Source: Idiomarinaceae bacterium HL-53 (GTDB taxonomy: Bacteria; Pseudomonadota; Gammaproteobacteria; Enterobacterales; Alteromonadaceae). Taken from it: a DNA stretch of 64,000 nt. The DNA lies in the NCBI GenBank assembly GCA_001458075.1, contig LN899469.1, positions 1,710,659-1,774,658 of the forward strand, read 5' to 3'. Positions 1-9,624 of the stretch are shown one piece after another; within the stretch, counting starts at the first letter, position 1, and each line of letters begins with the position of its first letter. The notes below the pieces were generated by a model. The model was not told where the DNA came from. It worked only from the letters and a program-made list of their open reading frames with translations, and did not search any database. Position numbers and translations under genes: made by a program.

Positions 1-282
1 GCGCATCCGCTGTCAGCATACGCACAACCGCAACAAACTTGGATTGAAGGGCGTAAGTACTTTGATCGAGAAGCAGACCTCATGCAAAGAGAGGCTGTTG
101 CGGCTGAGCGCCAAGCACTTGTTCAACGTGTTCTTGCTGCCGGTGACGAAGCGCAGCGTGGCGCGAATGGCGGTTATCGCCGAGAGCAACCCACGTGGCA
201 TTGCAATGATAACCACGACGTTTGGTTAGAAGACATTTACCACACGCTGACACATATTCACGCGGCAGAGGGAGTGCAATAA
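1..282 (+). CDS. Amidohydrolase family protein, C-terminal part (cut by window edge)
   Basis: The reading frame is open from base 1 to a TAA at 280-282, giving about 93 residues of a C-terminus. The stretch TWIEGRKYFDRE followed by a helical tail is typical of the end of secreted imidazolonepropionase-like amidohydrolases, where the last beta-strands describe the side chain of the enzyme and a KxxFD element follows. The catalytic core lies outside the window, so activity cannot be judged. The stop overlaps the ATG of the next gene (TAATG), so the two are translationally coupled and probably work as a pair. The family assignment is moderate because only the tail is visible. Confidence 0.6.
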   Translation, partial: AHPLSAYAQPQQTWIEGRKYFDREADLMQREAVAAERQALVQRVLAAGDEAQRGANGGYRREQPTWHCNDNHDVWLEDIYHTLTHIHAAEGVQ

Positions 283-1565
283 TGAAAAAATTAATAGTAT
301 GGGTTATCGCACTTGTTTCCTTTTCGGTGAGTGCACACAATATCCCACCAGGCGAGACCGCAAGTGGTTATGTGTTGTTACAAGGAGGTACCGTGCATAC
401 GGTTTCTGGAGGAACGTTTCCTGCTACCGATTTATTACTAAATGGAGACAAAATAGCGGCGATTGGAACCGGCCTTGAAGTGCCCGAAGGTGCGCGTGTG
501 ATCAATATTGAAGGGCAGCATGTTTATCCGGGTCTCATCGCTATTGATACGACGCTGGGGTTGATAGAACTCTCACAAGCGCGGCCCACTGATGATACGG
601 AAGAGGTGGGCGATGTAACGCCTGAAGTTGTTGCTCATCATGCTTTTAACGCAGATTCGGAGATTATCCCCACTGTTAGATATATGGGAATAACTCATTC
701 ACTCGTGGTTCCAGAGGGCGACTTAGTGCGGGGCCAATCGAGTTTAATGCAGCTTGATGGCTGGAATTGGCAAGATGCTTTAGTTGCGGGCTCGCTTGGA
801 ATGCATGTTTCATGGCCGCGTGTTGGCCTCAATAACGCTTGGTGGGAATGGCGTAGTCCTGAACAACAAAGGAAAGCAAATGCCGAAGCGCGCGAGCGTC
901 TTGGCGATGTTTTTGAGACTGCAGAAACCTATCATAAGGCGAGAATCGCAGGGACTCAAGATCTGGTAGACCAGCGCTGGGAAGCAATGCGCGAACTGTT
1001 CAGTGGCGATATGAAGCTGTTTGTACATGCCAATGATCGTCGACAAATTGAAGAAGCTATTGAGTTCAATCAGCAATATGGATTCGATCTAGTCATTGTC
1101 GGAGGTCGCGATGCGTGGATGATGGGCGAAGAGCTGGCCGCGCAAGAAGTTCCAGTTGTCTTTACATCACCTTATGGACTGCCTGCAAGAGAGGACGAAG
1201 CTTATGACACCGCATATGCGACTCCAGCGCGGCTTTATGAAGCGGGTGTGCAGTTTGCGATTGGCTATGCGGGCTACTGGGATAGTCGTAACCTAGCTTT
1301 TGGCGCCGGCAATTCGGTTGCTTACGGTTTAGAGTATCAACAAGCGTTACGAGCCATCACTTTATCGGCTGCCGAGATATTAGGTGTCGAAGAGAGCATG
1401 GGTTCTTTGCAAGTGGGTAAACAAGCGACGTTGATCGTTTCACGGGGCGATGTGTTAGACCAGATAGGTCAAGATTTGACTCATATGTTTATTGACGGTC
1501 GTGAGGTTTCGCTCACTAGCAAACAACTTCAGCTCTATGAAAAATATCAGGAGCGCGCCGATTAG
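282..1565 (+). CDS. Secreted amidohydrolase-like protein lacking the usual HxH metal motif
   Basis: A protein of 427 residues with a clear signal peptide (MKKLIVWVIALVSFSVSAHN), so exported. The ATG at 282 overlaps the upstream stop and fits the signal peptide. The composite fold is visible: an N-terminal beta-sandwich with GGTVHTVSGG, the strand VYPGLIAID, and a C-terminal half ending with EILGVEESMGSLQVGKQATLIV, the typical closing segment of amidohydrolases. Where active members carry a DxHxH metal site after PGLI, this protein reads AIDTTLGL, so the first two metal ligands appear to be absent. It may be a non-catalytic partner of the upstream amidohydrolase or use a different site. A strong terminator follows. 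Fold assignment is good; substrate unknown. Confidence 0.75.
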   Translation: MKKLIVWVIALVSFSVSAHNIPPGETASGYVLLQGGTVHTVSGGTFPATDLLLNGDKIAAIGTGLEVPEGARVINIEGQHVYPGLIAIDTTLGLIELSQARPTDDTEEVGDVTPEVVAHHAFNADSEIIPTVRYMGITHSLVVPEGDLVRGQSSLMQLDGWNWQDALVAGSLGMHVSWPRVGLNNAWWEWRSPEQQRKANAEARERLGDVFETAETYHKARIAGTQDLVDQRWEAMRELFSGDMKLFVHANDRRQIEEAIEFNQQYGFDLVIVGGRDAWMMGEELAAQEVPVVFTSPYGLPAREDEAYDTAYATPARLYEAGVQFAIGYAGYWDSRNLAFGAGNSVAYGLEYQQALRAITLSAAEILGVEESMGSLQVGKQATLIVSRGDVLDQIGQDLTHMFIDGREVSLTSKQLQLYEKYQERAD

Positions 1566-1599
1566 GTGGCAATGCTTGTTTACTAAAAAGTATCCCGAG

Positions 1600-1637
1600 A
1601 AAAACCCCAATCGCTTCTACAGTGTTTGGGGTTTTTT
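1600..1637. terminator. Bidirectional rho-independent terminator
   Basis: AAAAACCCCAA at 1600-1610 pairs with TTGGGGTTTTT at 1626-1636 around a 15-base loop. The A-run on one side and T-run on the other let it stop transcription from both the amidohydrolase pair (plus) and the converging response regulator (minus, ending at 1646). Confidence 0.85.
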
Positions 1638-1645
1638 ATATCGGG

Positions 1646-2449
1646 TTACTCGTGGTTATCGAGGAGTTGTTTCAATGTGCGCCGCAACACTTCAGGCTCG
1701 AACGGCTTGTCGGTAAGTGCATTCACTCCAGCTTGCTCAATTTGCGTGAGTTGCAACTCATCTGCGCGTGCTGAAACCATCAGAATCGGAATATGTTCAT
1801 GGCCCGGTTGAGCACGCACCGTCTCTGCTAGCTCGCGACCATCCATTTCTGGCATATGGTAATCGGTACAAATTAAATCGAATTGACCTTCTTCTAATGC
1901 AGCCACACCTTCACGTCCGTCGGCAGCTTCAACAACGTGAGAGATGCCAATACTCTCAAAAACACGGCGCAAATAATGACGTGAGAGATTGCTGTCATCC
2001 ACAAGCAGAACCCGTAAATCCTCGACATCGAGATGATCGAGCAGAAACGTACCGGGCGCGATCAAATCGAGAGTGGCATTAATGGCACGTTGAAGGTGCT
2101 CAGGCGTGAATGGCTTTGGCAAGATAGCAATGCAACCGGCTTGTCGGAAAATCTCCAGTTGCTGGCGCTTGTGTTCGCTCGACACCAGCATAAAGAGCGT
2201 TTGTTCCAGGGCAGGGTGAGCGCCGATAAACTCCAATAAATCCATCGCTTCGCCATCAGAGAAATACATGGCGCTGGTGACTAAGTCGGGTTGAATGACA
2301 GGCAGTTTTTCTTTGGCTTCGGCAATGCTTCCTGCAGATTCGACGTTAGTAATACCGGCCTCTTCTAAGTGGCGCATGATCACTTTGCGTTGTACTTCGG
2401 AGGGCTCTACTAGCAGTATCGAAAGTTTGTCCGCGGTTAGACGTGCCAT
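1646..2449 (-). CDS. Double-receiver response regulator (first receiver degenerate)
   Basis: 267 residues with two CheY-like receiver domains and no output domain. The second receiver (about residues 145-265) is complete: LLVDDS acidic pocket, phospho-acceptor Asp in ICTDYHMPEMDG and Lys in TDKPFEPE. The first (about 8-125) starts ILLVEPSE and reads LVTSAMYFSDG where the acceptor Asp should be, so it probably cannot be phosphorylated in the normal way, although its KPF lysine is kept. I chose the ATG at 2449 (MARLTADK) rather than an upstream ATG at 2470 because AGAG precedes it and the receiver begins right after. It may relay phosphate or bind proteins in the signalling set nearby (STAS, REC-PP2C, histidine kinase); this link is inferred from position only. 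Confidence 0.85.
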   Translation of the reverse strand: MARLTADKLSILLVEPSEVQRKVIMRHLEEAGITNVESAGSIAEAKEKLPVIQPDLVTSAMYFSDGEAMDLLEFIGAHPALEQTLFMLVSSEHKRQQLEIFRQAGCIAILPKPFTPEHLQRAINATLDLIAPGTFLLDHLDVEDLRVLLVDDSNLSRHYLRRVFESIGISHVVEAADGREGVAALEEGQFDLICTDYHMPEMDGRELAETVRAQPGHEHIPILMVSARADELQLTQIEQAGVNALTDKPFEPEVLRRTLKQLLDNHE

Positions 2450-2578
2450 GAAAAGAGTCTCTAAAATCAAAATGTTTACTTAGATGTGACTCAGAGTATG
2501 GCAAACGTCAGGGTTTGACAAGCTTTATAGAGGTTTAGGATTTAAGTTAGACTGTAGAGGCTTTTTTATATCGCAATC

Positions 2579-2638
2579 GTGCCGAATGAAATTTAAACAG
2601 AGAAAAGTTTCGGCACATGTGAAGTTAAGCACTATAAT
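2579..2638 (+). promoter_or_regulatory. Inverted repeat and -10 element upstream of the STAS gene
   Basis: GTGCCGAA at 2579-2586 and TTCGGCAC at 2609-2616 form a perfect 8-base inverted repeat with a 22-base spacer. A consensus -10 TATAAT lies at 2633-2638, but no good -35 stands 17 bases before it, which suggests an activator-dependent promoter with the repeat as binding site. The start codon follows at 2667. The regulator is unknown. Confidence 0.45.
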
Positions 2639-2666
2639 TATAAAAAGATGTAGAGGTGAGGTGGCT

Positions 2667-2972
2667 ATGAACCTATATACTGAGTATTCGAGTGATCGAA
2701 AGCAGTTCATCATTCGGGTGAAGGGGAAGTTTGATTTTAGTATGGTGCAAGAGTTCCGCCAAGCTTACTCAGAGATAGGGGAAGAACCCTCTATTATTGT
2801 GATCGATTTCAGAGAAACTGAATATATCGACTCAGCGGCGTTAGGCATGCTCTTGAACATGAGAAAAGCAATTGCGCCGACGAAGCGAACAATTCAACTC
2901 ATCAATTGTCGGCCTGAAATTCGCAAGATTCTCGACATATCGAGGTTCGATAAACTTTTTCAAATTGACTAG
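2667..2972 (+). CDS. STAS-domain anti-sigma factor antagonist (CrsA/HsbA-like)
   Basis: 101 residues forming a single STAS domain. The key phospho-site region is present: VIDFRETEYIDSAALGML, where the Ser after Asp is the residue that partner kinases phosphorylate in SpoIIAA-type proteins. The ATG at 2667 is chosen over an in-frame upstream start because GAGGTGAGG lies directly before it and the domain starts at once. Its stop is 6 bases before the GTG of a REC-PP2C-kinase fusion, the classical partner-switch arrangement: the unphosphorylated STAS protein would bind an anti-sigma factor and be controlled by the next gene. Similar pairs are CrsA-CrsR of Shewanella and HsbA-HsbR of Pseudomonas aeruginosa. 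The controlled sigma pathway is not shown here. Confidence 0.85.
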   Translation: MNLYTEYSSDRKQFIIRVKGKFDFSMVQEFRQAYSEIGEEPSIIVIDFRETEYIDSAALGMLLNMRKAIAPTKRTIQLINCRPEIRKILDISRFDKLFQID

Positions 2973-2978
2973 TACTGC

Positions 2979-4640
2979 GTGCGCATACTTATTGTTGATG
3001 ATCAAGCCGTTAACCGGCAAGAACTGAATGATATGGTGTCGGGCTTTGGTTACTCTACATTAACCGTTGAGAGTGGCATGGAAGCCATTCTGGTGTATCC
3101 CAGTTTTCAACCAGACATTGTACTTTTAGACGTGTTGATGCCGGGGCTCAAGGGTGACGAAATTGCACCACAACTCAAAAGTTTCGCCGGCGAGGTACAC
3201 CTTCCTATCATTTTTATCACCGCACTTGATGACAAGCGTACATTGTTGCGTTGTTTAGAGGCAGGCGGCGATGACTTTGTCAGCAAACCGTTCGATCCGC
3301 TTATTCTGAGCGCCAAATTAAGAGCCCACATGCGCACGCGCAAGCTGAGCCAGAGTTTGGAAGAGAAGAATCGCAGCCTCGCATATTTCAATTCGCGTGT
3401 GGAACGTGAGTACAGAATTGTGCAACATATCTTCAAGAACGCACTCACCAAAAACTTACGCGGTTATCCGCATTTAGCGTCGCTATTTATGCCACTTTCC
3501 GTATTTAATGGCGACGTGTTGCTCTCAGCTCAGGGCCCTCTCGGAAATCTCTATTTGTTCTTAGGTGACTTTACGGGGCATGGGTTAGCCGCAGCAATTG
3601 GCACCTTACCCACTTCGCAAACCTTCTTCACGATGGCCTCGCGTGGCTCACCGGTCAGTGAGATTGTGCGAGAGATTAATAATCGCCTGACACAATTATT
3701 ACCCGAAGACATGTTTTGTGCTGGAGTATTGATTGAACTCTCTGCTTCGGGTGAACGCTTAACCTACTGGAATGGCGGGCTGAATCCGCCCATGCTCATT
3801 AGTGAAGACGGGCAGATTATGCGTGAGCTAGCACCACAGCATGTGGCGCTCGGAATTCACCAAGACGAGGAGTTTGACTCTGGAGTGATTGCGCTCAGTG
3901 TTGAGTCGGGGAGTCGTGTGATCATGTGTACAGATGGCCTTACTGAATTAGGCCAGCGCTCTCATCAAATGCTCGGCATGCAAGGAGTTGTAGACCTGTT
4001 TCAAGCGCGAAATTTTGATTTCTCTCAAGTAAAAAATGATATTCAAGCACTCACTCAAAGATGGCAGCAAAATGACGATATTACGCTCGCCATGATCACT
4101 TGCGCAGAAAGTCAGCTATCGGCTCAGCGGAATATGAGCGAGCTCTCAACGATGCCCTTTGAACTTCATGTGCGTCTCAACGTTGAACAGATTCGAACGC
4201 ATGATCCAGTCGCTCGCATTATTCGTGCGCTCGAGCAAATAGAGGGGTTTCGTCCGCACACCACAAGTATCTTTACACTCATGTCTGAGGTGTATAGCAA
4301 TGCTGTGGACCATAGTTTGTTAGAACTTGATAGCCGCTTAAAACAATCTTACGAGGGATTTGAGCAGTATTATATTGAACGCGAAAAGCGTTTGCAGGCT
4401 TTGGTAGGAGGGTATGTAGAGATCCATGTTGAGTTTGAACCGATCGAAAAGAAGCTACATTTCCTTGTTCGCGATTCAGGCCGAGGCTTCTTGCAACCGA
4501 TTCAAGAGCATTTCGCGCATGTGAATGAGTTGAGTTTCGGCCGTGGCTTAAATTTGGTAGAAGCGTTGGCCGAGAAAGTAGAGTGGCTTGAGAGCGGCAA
4601 GGCGATTCGGGTCGTCTATGCGCTTGAGGTTGCTGGATAA
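2979..4640 (+). CDS. Response regulator with PP2C phosphatase and RsbW-like kinase domains (CrsR/HsbR-like)
   Basis: 553 residues in three parts. Residues 1-120 are a receiver (ILIVDDQ; acceptor Asp in IVLLDVLMPG; KPFDP). Residues about 150-375 are a SpoIIE/RsbU-type PP2C phosphatase with GDFTGHGLAAA and the late metal Asp region CTDGLTELG and NDDITLAM. Residues about 400-550 are a GHKL ATPase like RsbW, with the N-box SEVYSNAVDHS and the G-box DSGRGF and GRGLNLVE. The start is GTG at 2979, just after the STAS stop, so the two are one operon. Phosphorylation of the receiver would switch between dephosphorylating and phosphorylating the STAS partner. The architecture matches CrsR of Shewanella, which frees RpoS from an anti-sigma protein, and HsbR of Pseudomonas. 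The sigma factor here is inferred, not seen. Confidence 0.88.
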   Translation: MRILIVDDQAVNRQELNDMVSGFGYSTLTVESGMEAILVYPSFQPDIVLLDVLMPGLKGDEIAPQLKSFAGEVHLPIIFITALDDKRTLLRCLEAGGDDFVSKPFDPLILSAKLRAHMRTRKLSQSLEEKNRSLAYFNSRVEREYRIVQHIFKNALTKNLRGYPHLASLFMPLSVFNGDVLLSAQGPLGNLYLFLGDFTGHGLAAAIGTLPTSQTFFTMASRGSPVSEIVREINNRLTQLLPEDMFCAGVLIELSASGERLTYWNGGLNPPMLISEDGQIMRELAPQHVALGIHQDEEFDSGVIALSVESGSRVIMCTDGLTELGQRSHQMLGMQGVVDLFQARNFDFSQVKNDIQALTQRWQQNDDITLAMITCAESQLSAQRNMSELSTMPFELHVRLNVEQIRTHDPVARIIRALEQIEGFRPHTTSIFTLMSEVYSNAVDHSLLELDSRLKQSYEGFEQYYIEREKRLQALVGGYVEIHVEFEPIEKKLHFLVRDSGRGFLQPIQEHFAHVNELSFGRGLNLVEALAEKVEWLESGKAIRVVYALEVAG

Positions 4641-4658
4641 GCAGGCATGACCACGGCT

Positions 4659-4991
4659 TTAGCCGCCAGCCAATTTCACTTTGTAGCCTTGTTCCTCGAG
4701 CCAATTTTTGCAAACGTCGCGCTGGTCGCCCTGAATCTCGATTGTATATTCTTTTACGCTTCCGCCTACACCACACCGTTTTTTAAGGCTTTTCGCAATG
4801 TCTTTTAGTGCATCTTTAGTTTGCGCCAAACCTTCAATGACTGTGACACCTTTACCTTTGCGGCCTTTCGTTTCTCGGCGAATTCGGACGACCCCATCGC
4901 CTTGTGGGACCTCTTCAGAGGGGGCTTCGGGTAATATTTTGCCTTGGTCGGTACTGTAGACAAGCTGGCTTAATTGGTCTCTCAAGCTCAT
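4659..4991 (-). CDS. yciH: SUI1/eIF1-like translation factor YciH
   Basis: 110 residues of the bacterial SUI1 family. The C-terminal half carries the family core: VRIRRETKGRKGKGVTVIEG, a helix with LKDIAKSLKKRCGVGGSVK, and the end VCKNWLEEQGYKVKLAGG. The length matches E. coli YciH (108). YciH resembles eIF1 and can affect initiation fidelity in vitro; its role in vivo is not settled. The gene lies 5 bases downstream of a membrane coiled-coil gene on the same strand, so they are probably co-transcribed. Its end converges on the REC-PP2C gene with an 18-base gap and no obvious terminator. Confidence 0.92.
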   Translation of the reverse strand: MSLRDQLSQLVYSTDQGKILPEAPSEEVPQGDGVVRIRRETKGRKGKGVTVIEGLAQTKDALKDIAKSLKKRCGVGGSVKEYTIEIQGDQRDVCKNWLEEQGYKVKLAGG

Positions 4992-4996
4992 TCAAA

Positions 4997-5758
4997 TTAC
5001 CATTTCTTTTTGGGTTGAAAGAGTTCGTCTAAATCAGTTTTCTTGTTCTTTTTGCGTGCATCGCTGGCATTGGCGTCACGTAACATGCTCGCGATTTCTT
5101 CGAGTTGCTCTTGAATGTAGGTTTTTTTGCTCTCTACGTATTCGTCGTTCACCGACGCATCGCCAAGCGTTTTCTGTGCTTTTTCGAAGTATTGCCGTGC
5201 TGAGCCTAGCATATTGGATGCTTTCGCACTGTCGCCTCTGCGCAGAAGGCTCTCAACACTAATCTTAGTGAGTGTTTTTTCTATCCGCCGCTCTTCTTCG
5301 TGAAAAGTTTGACTGTCCACTCTATTTCTACCATGTTCAGCCCGAAGGGTATGCCTCAATTTCTTGAGGGCTTGAATCATTGCCACGATTTGTTTGTCTT
5401 GCTCAGGGACTGAAAAACTCTCAAGTAAAAGGCCTGTATCTTCTGGGTTAAAACTTTGAATAGCTTGTTCGTATTCGTCTAGCCGCGATTTAAGGTCATT
5501 AGATTTCGGTTGAATATCGACTAAAAGCTTTAGTGCGTCACGAGCTCGCACACGAAGCACTTGAACTATCGATTTGCCAAGCGGAAAGTCACTAGCAATA
5601 GAAATCAGGTCTTCGGTTTGGTCTAGAATATTTCGATAGCGCAGAATTTGCTGCCGACGCTCCAATTCTGTGCGCAGCTTATGCTGCTGAATAGCATTCA
5701 CACCAATCGCGAGTGCAGCGAGCGCAAGAATTAGAATTATGATGGTCGTTATCAGCAT
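4997..5758 (-). CDS. Membrane-anchored coiled-coil protein of unknown function
   Basis: 253 residues that I do not recognise by name. The first 23 residues (LITTIIILILALAALAIGVN) form one transmembrane segment with no cleavage site, so the protein is probably inner-membrane anchored with most of it in the cytoplasm. The rest is helical and highly charged, rich in Glu, Lys, Arg and Gln, with long coiled-coil stretches around 25-110 and 150-230. It ends in a lysine-rich tail with KKNKKTDLDELFQPKKKW. It sits between a sensorless histidine kinase upstream (gap 52) and yciH downstream (gap 5) on one strand. A scaffold role for that kinase is only a guess. Confidence 0.75.
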   Translation of the reverse strand: MLITTIIILILALAALAIGVNAIQQHKLRTELERRQQILRYRNILDQTEDLISIASDFPLGKSIVQVLRVRARDALKLLVDIQPKSNDLKSRLDEYEQAIQSFNPEDTGLLLESFSVPEQDKQIVAMIQALKKLRHTLRAEHGRNRVDSQTFHEEERRIEKTLTKISVESLLRRGDSAKASNMLGSARQYFEKAQKTLGDASVNDEYVESKKTYIQEQLEEIASMLRDANASDARKKNKKTDLDELFQPKKKW

Positions 5759-5810
5759 GCTTTGGTTTTCTTTTCCTTTGAATATAAATACTGTACCTGA
5801 CTTCTGGTAC

Positions 5811-7560
<1,750 letters not shown>

Positions 7561-7574
7561 ATTGTATTACACGA

Positions 7575-8951
7575 TTAACACTCAGTAATATTGACCGCCA
7601 AGCCACCACGGGCCGTTTCTTTATATTTGGTTTTCATATCGTTGCCAGTATCCCACATGGTCTTAATAACCTTGTCGAGAGACACTTTATGATCGCCACT
7701 GCCACGAATTGCAAGGCGCGCCGCATTAATTGCTTTCACTGCACCCATCGCGTTTCGTTCAATGCAGGGTACTTGCACGAGACCACCGACGGGATCGCAG
7801 GTAAGGCCTAAATTATGCTCCATACCGATTTCAGCAGCGTTTTCCACCTGACCGATATCACCCCCCATGAGTTCGGCAAGCGCACCTGCAGCCATGGAGC
7901 ACGCAACACCGACCTCACCTTGGCATCCCACTTCTGCACCGGAAATTGATGCATTCTTTTTGTATAGAATCCCTATCGCTGCAGAAGTCAGTAGAAAGCG
8001 ACAAACCGTGTCTTCATCTAATGGCTCGATAAATTTGTCTGCATAACGCATCACTGCAGGGATAATTCCTGCAGCGCCATTGGTCGGTGCGGTCACAACA
8101 CGTCCGCCGGCGGCATTTTCTTCATTAACTGCTAACGCAAAGAGACTGACCCAATCCATTGCTTGCATTGGGTCTTTGGTTTTTTCATTCTTCAAACGTT
8201 GATAAAGACCGGGCGCTCTGCGACGAACTTTGAGTCCTCCCGGAAGGATTCCTTCGGTCTTAATCCCTGTTTCTATGCACTCGCGCATGGTCTGCCAAAT
8301 ATGCATTAAGCCTTTCTTGATCTCTGCCTCGCTTCGAAAAATCTTTTCGTTGGCGAGCATCAAAGAGCTAATTCGCATTCCATTTGTTTTGCATAACTGC
8401 ACCATTTCGGTGGCGGTGTCGAAGGCGTATGGAATTGGTTTACTGTTTTGCTCGATGGCTTCTTCTAACGTGTCATCAAACTCTGCGTCTCGAACAATAA
8501 AGCCGCCACCAATTGAATAATATAGGTCCTTATAGAGTAGGTTCTCCCCGTCATAAAGACGTATCTCCATAGCATTCGCGTGTTTTGGCATGGTTTTTCT
8601 GCGGTGAAACTGAATGGCACCTGCACGCGGAAATTCAATTTCGTGTTTTCCAAGCAAAGATAACCGCTCTGATTTATCAACTTCTGCGAGAAAATCATCG
8701 ACTTTACTTGTATCGCATGTTTCCGGTGACTCTCCAGCGAGCCCCAAGATTACAGCTTTCCCTGTGCCATGTCCTTTGCCGGTTTGCCCAAGTGAGCCAT
8801 AGAGCTCTACTTGCACATGACTGACTTTGGCAAGTTTGCCCCCTTCACTTTGGAATGCAAGAAGGAGTTCTTTGGCTGCGCGCATCGGGCCCACCGTGTG
8901 TGAGCTTGAGGGGCCGATGCCCACTTTATAGATATCGAAAACGCTAATCAT
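7575..8951 (-). CDS. sdaA: L-serine dehydratase (ammonia-lyase), iron-sulfur type
   Basis: 458 residues, single-chain type with the N-terminal beta domain ([16 protein letters not shown]) and C-terminal alpha domain fused. It converts L-serine to pyruvate and ammonia with a [4Fe-4S] cluster. The cluster and catalytic cysteines are seen in [15 protein letters not shown] and [19 protein letters not shown], and the alpha domain has [13 protein letters not shown]. It is the last gene of a group pabB-nudL-sdaA, the same order as in E. coli, with 66 bases between nudL and sdaA. An amino-acid degrading lifestyle fits this enzyme. Confidence 0.95.
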   Translation of the reverse strand: MISVFDIYKVGIGPSSSHTVGPMRAAKELLLAFQSEGGKLAKVSHVQVELYGSLGQTGKGHGTGKAVILGLAGESPETCDTSKVDDFLAEVDKSERLSLLGKHEIEFPRAGAIQFHRRKTMPKHANAMEIRLYDGENLLYKDLYYSIGGGFIVRDAEFDDTLEEAIEQNSKPIPYAFDTATEMVQLCKTNGMRISSLMLANEKIFRSEAEIKKGLMHIWQTMRECIETGIKTEGILPGGLKVRRRAPGLYQRLKNEKTKDPMQAMDWVSLFALAVNEENAAGGRVVTAPTNGAAGIIPAVMRYADKFIEPLDEDTVCRFLLTSAAIGILYKKNASISGAEVGCQGEVGVACSMAAGALAELMGGDIGQVENAAEIGMEHNLGLTCDPVGGLVQVPCIERNAMGAVKAINAARLAIRGSGDHKVSLDKVIKTMWDTGNDMKTKYKETARGGLAVNITEC

Positions 8952-9017
8952 ATATCTTTGTCCATTACTTGGGTGATGATGCGTAGTTTGTGGATTTTCG
9001 AGTGCGATAGCAAGTAG

Positions 9018-9617
9018 CTAGAACACTGGTCTGTACACTTCTTGTCCGGTTGGATTTAACTGGTCGGCTAAACGTCGAATAATTGCAGCAGTTGCGCCCC
9101 AAATAAGCTGTTGTTGCCAAGGGATAAAGTGAATGATGGGATACATTTTATGAACACGATGTATTTGCAAATGGTTCCTTTGCTGCAACATTTCGTGCAA
9201 TGGCACCGTGATGATTTCGGCAACTTCATTGGGGTCGGGAATCAGTGGCACATTGGGGTTGACGATGCCCACGAAGGGCTGAATCATAAAACGCGTAAGT
9301 ACTGGCTGCGATGGTAATGCGCCCAAAATCTCAATGTCTTCGGATAAAATACCTAACTCTTCTTCTGTCTCTCGCAATGCGGCTGCTTTTAGATTGATGT
9401 CTGAGGGCTCTAATCGTCCGCCCGGAAAGCAGATTTGGTGAGCATGATGGCGCATGTGACCTGGTCGACGCGTGAGAATTACCTCCAAGCCGGTTTGGCA
9501 CTCTCGAATGGGAATGAGTACACCGGAAGGGCGCCAATCTAAATCGGGCCACTTTGATGGTGTTGGCTGATGTAGAAAAAAGCGTTGTCTCAGTTCAGTG
9601 AGCGAAGAAATTGGCAT
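9018..9617 (-). CDS. nudL: NUDIX hydrolase, CoA pyrophosphatase family
   Basis: 199 residues. The NUDIX box is present as GGRLEPSDINLKAAALRETEEELG, and the upstream HAHQICFPGGR segment is typical of the CoA pyrophosphatase (UPF0035, NudL/YeaB) subfamily, which cleaves coenzyme A to 4'-phosphopantetheine and 3',5'-ADP. It lies 7 bases downstream of pabB and upstream of sdaA, the conserved order of enterobacteria and relatives, so it is probably translated from the same mRNA. The E. coli enzyme has 192 residues. Confidence 0.9.
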   Translation of the reverse strand: MPISSLTELRQRFFLHQPTPSKWPDLDWRPSGVLIPIRECQTGLEVILTRRPGHMRHHAHQICFPGGRLEPSDINLKAAALRETEEELGILSEDIEILGALPSQPVLTRFMIQPFVGIVNPNVPLIPDPNEVAEIITVPLHEMLQQRNHLQIHRVHKMYPIIHFIPWQQQLIWGATAAIIRRLADQLNPTGQEVYRPVF

Positions 9618-9624
9618 GAGCTCG

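Noticed and set aside
4279-4776. 165-codon minus-strand frame overlapping the REC-PP2C gene end and yciH
   Set aside because: It lies antisense to a clear GHKL domain and out of frame with yciH; Arg-rich low-information protein.
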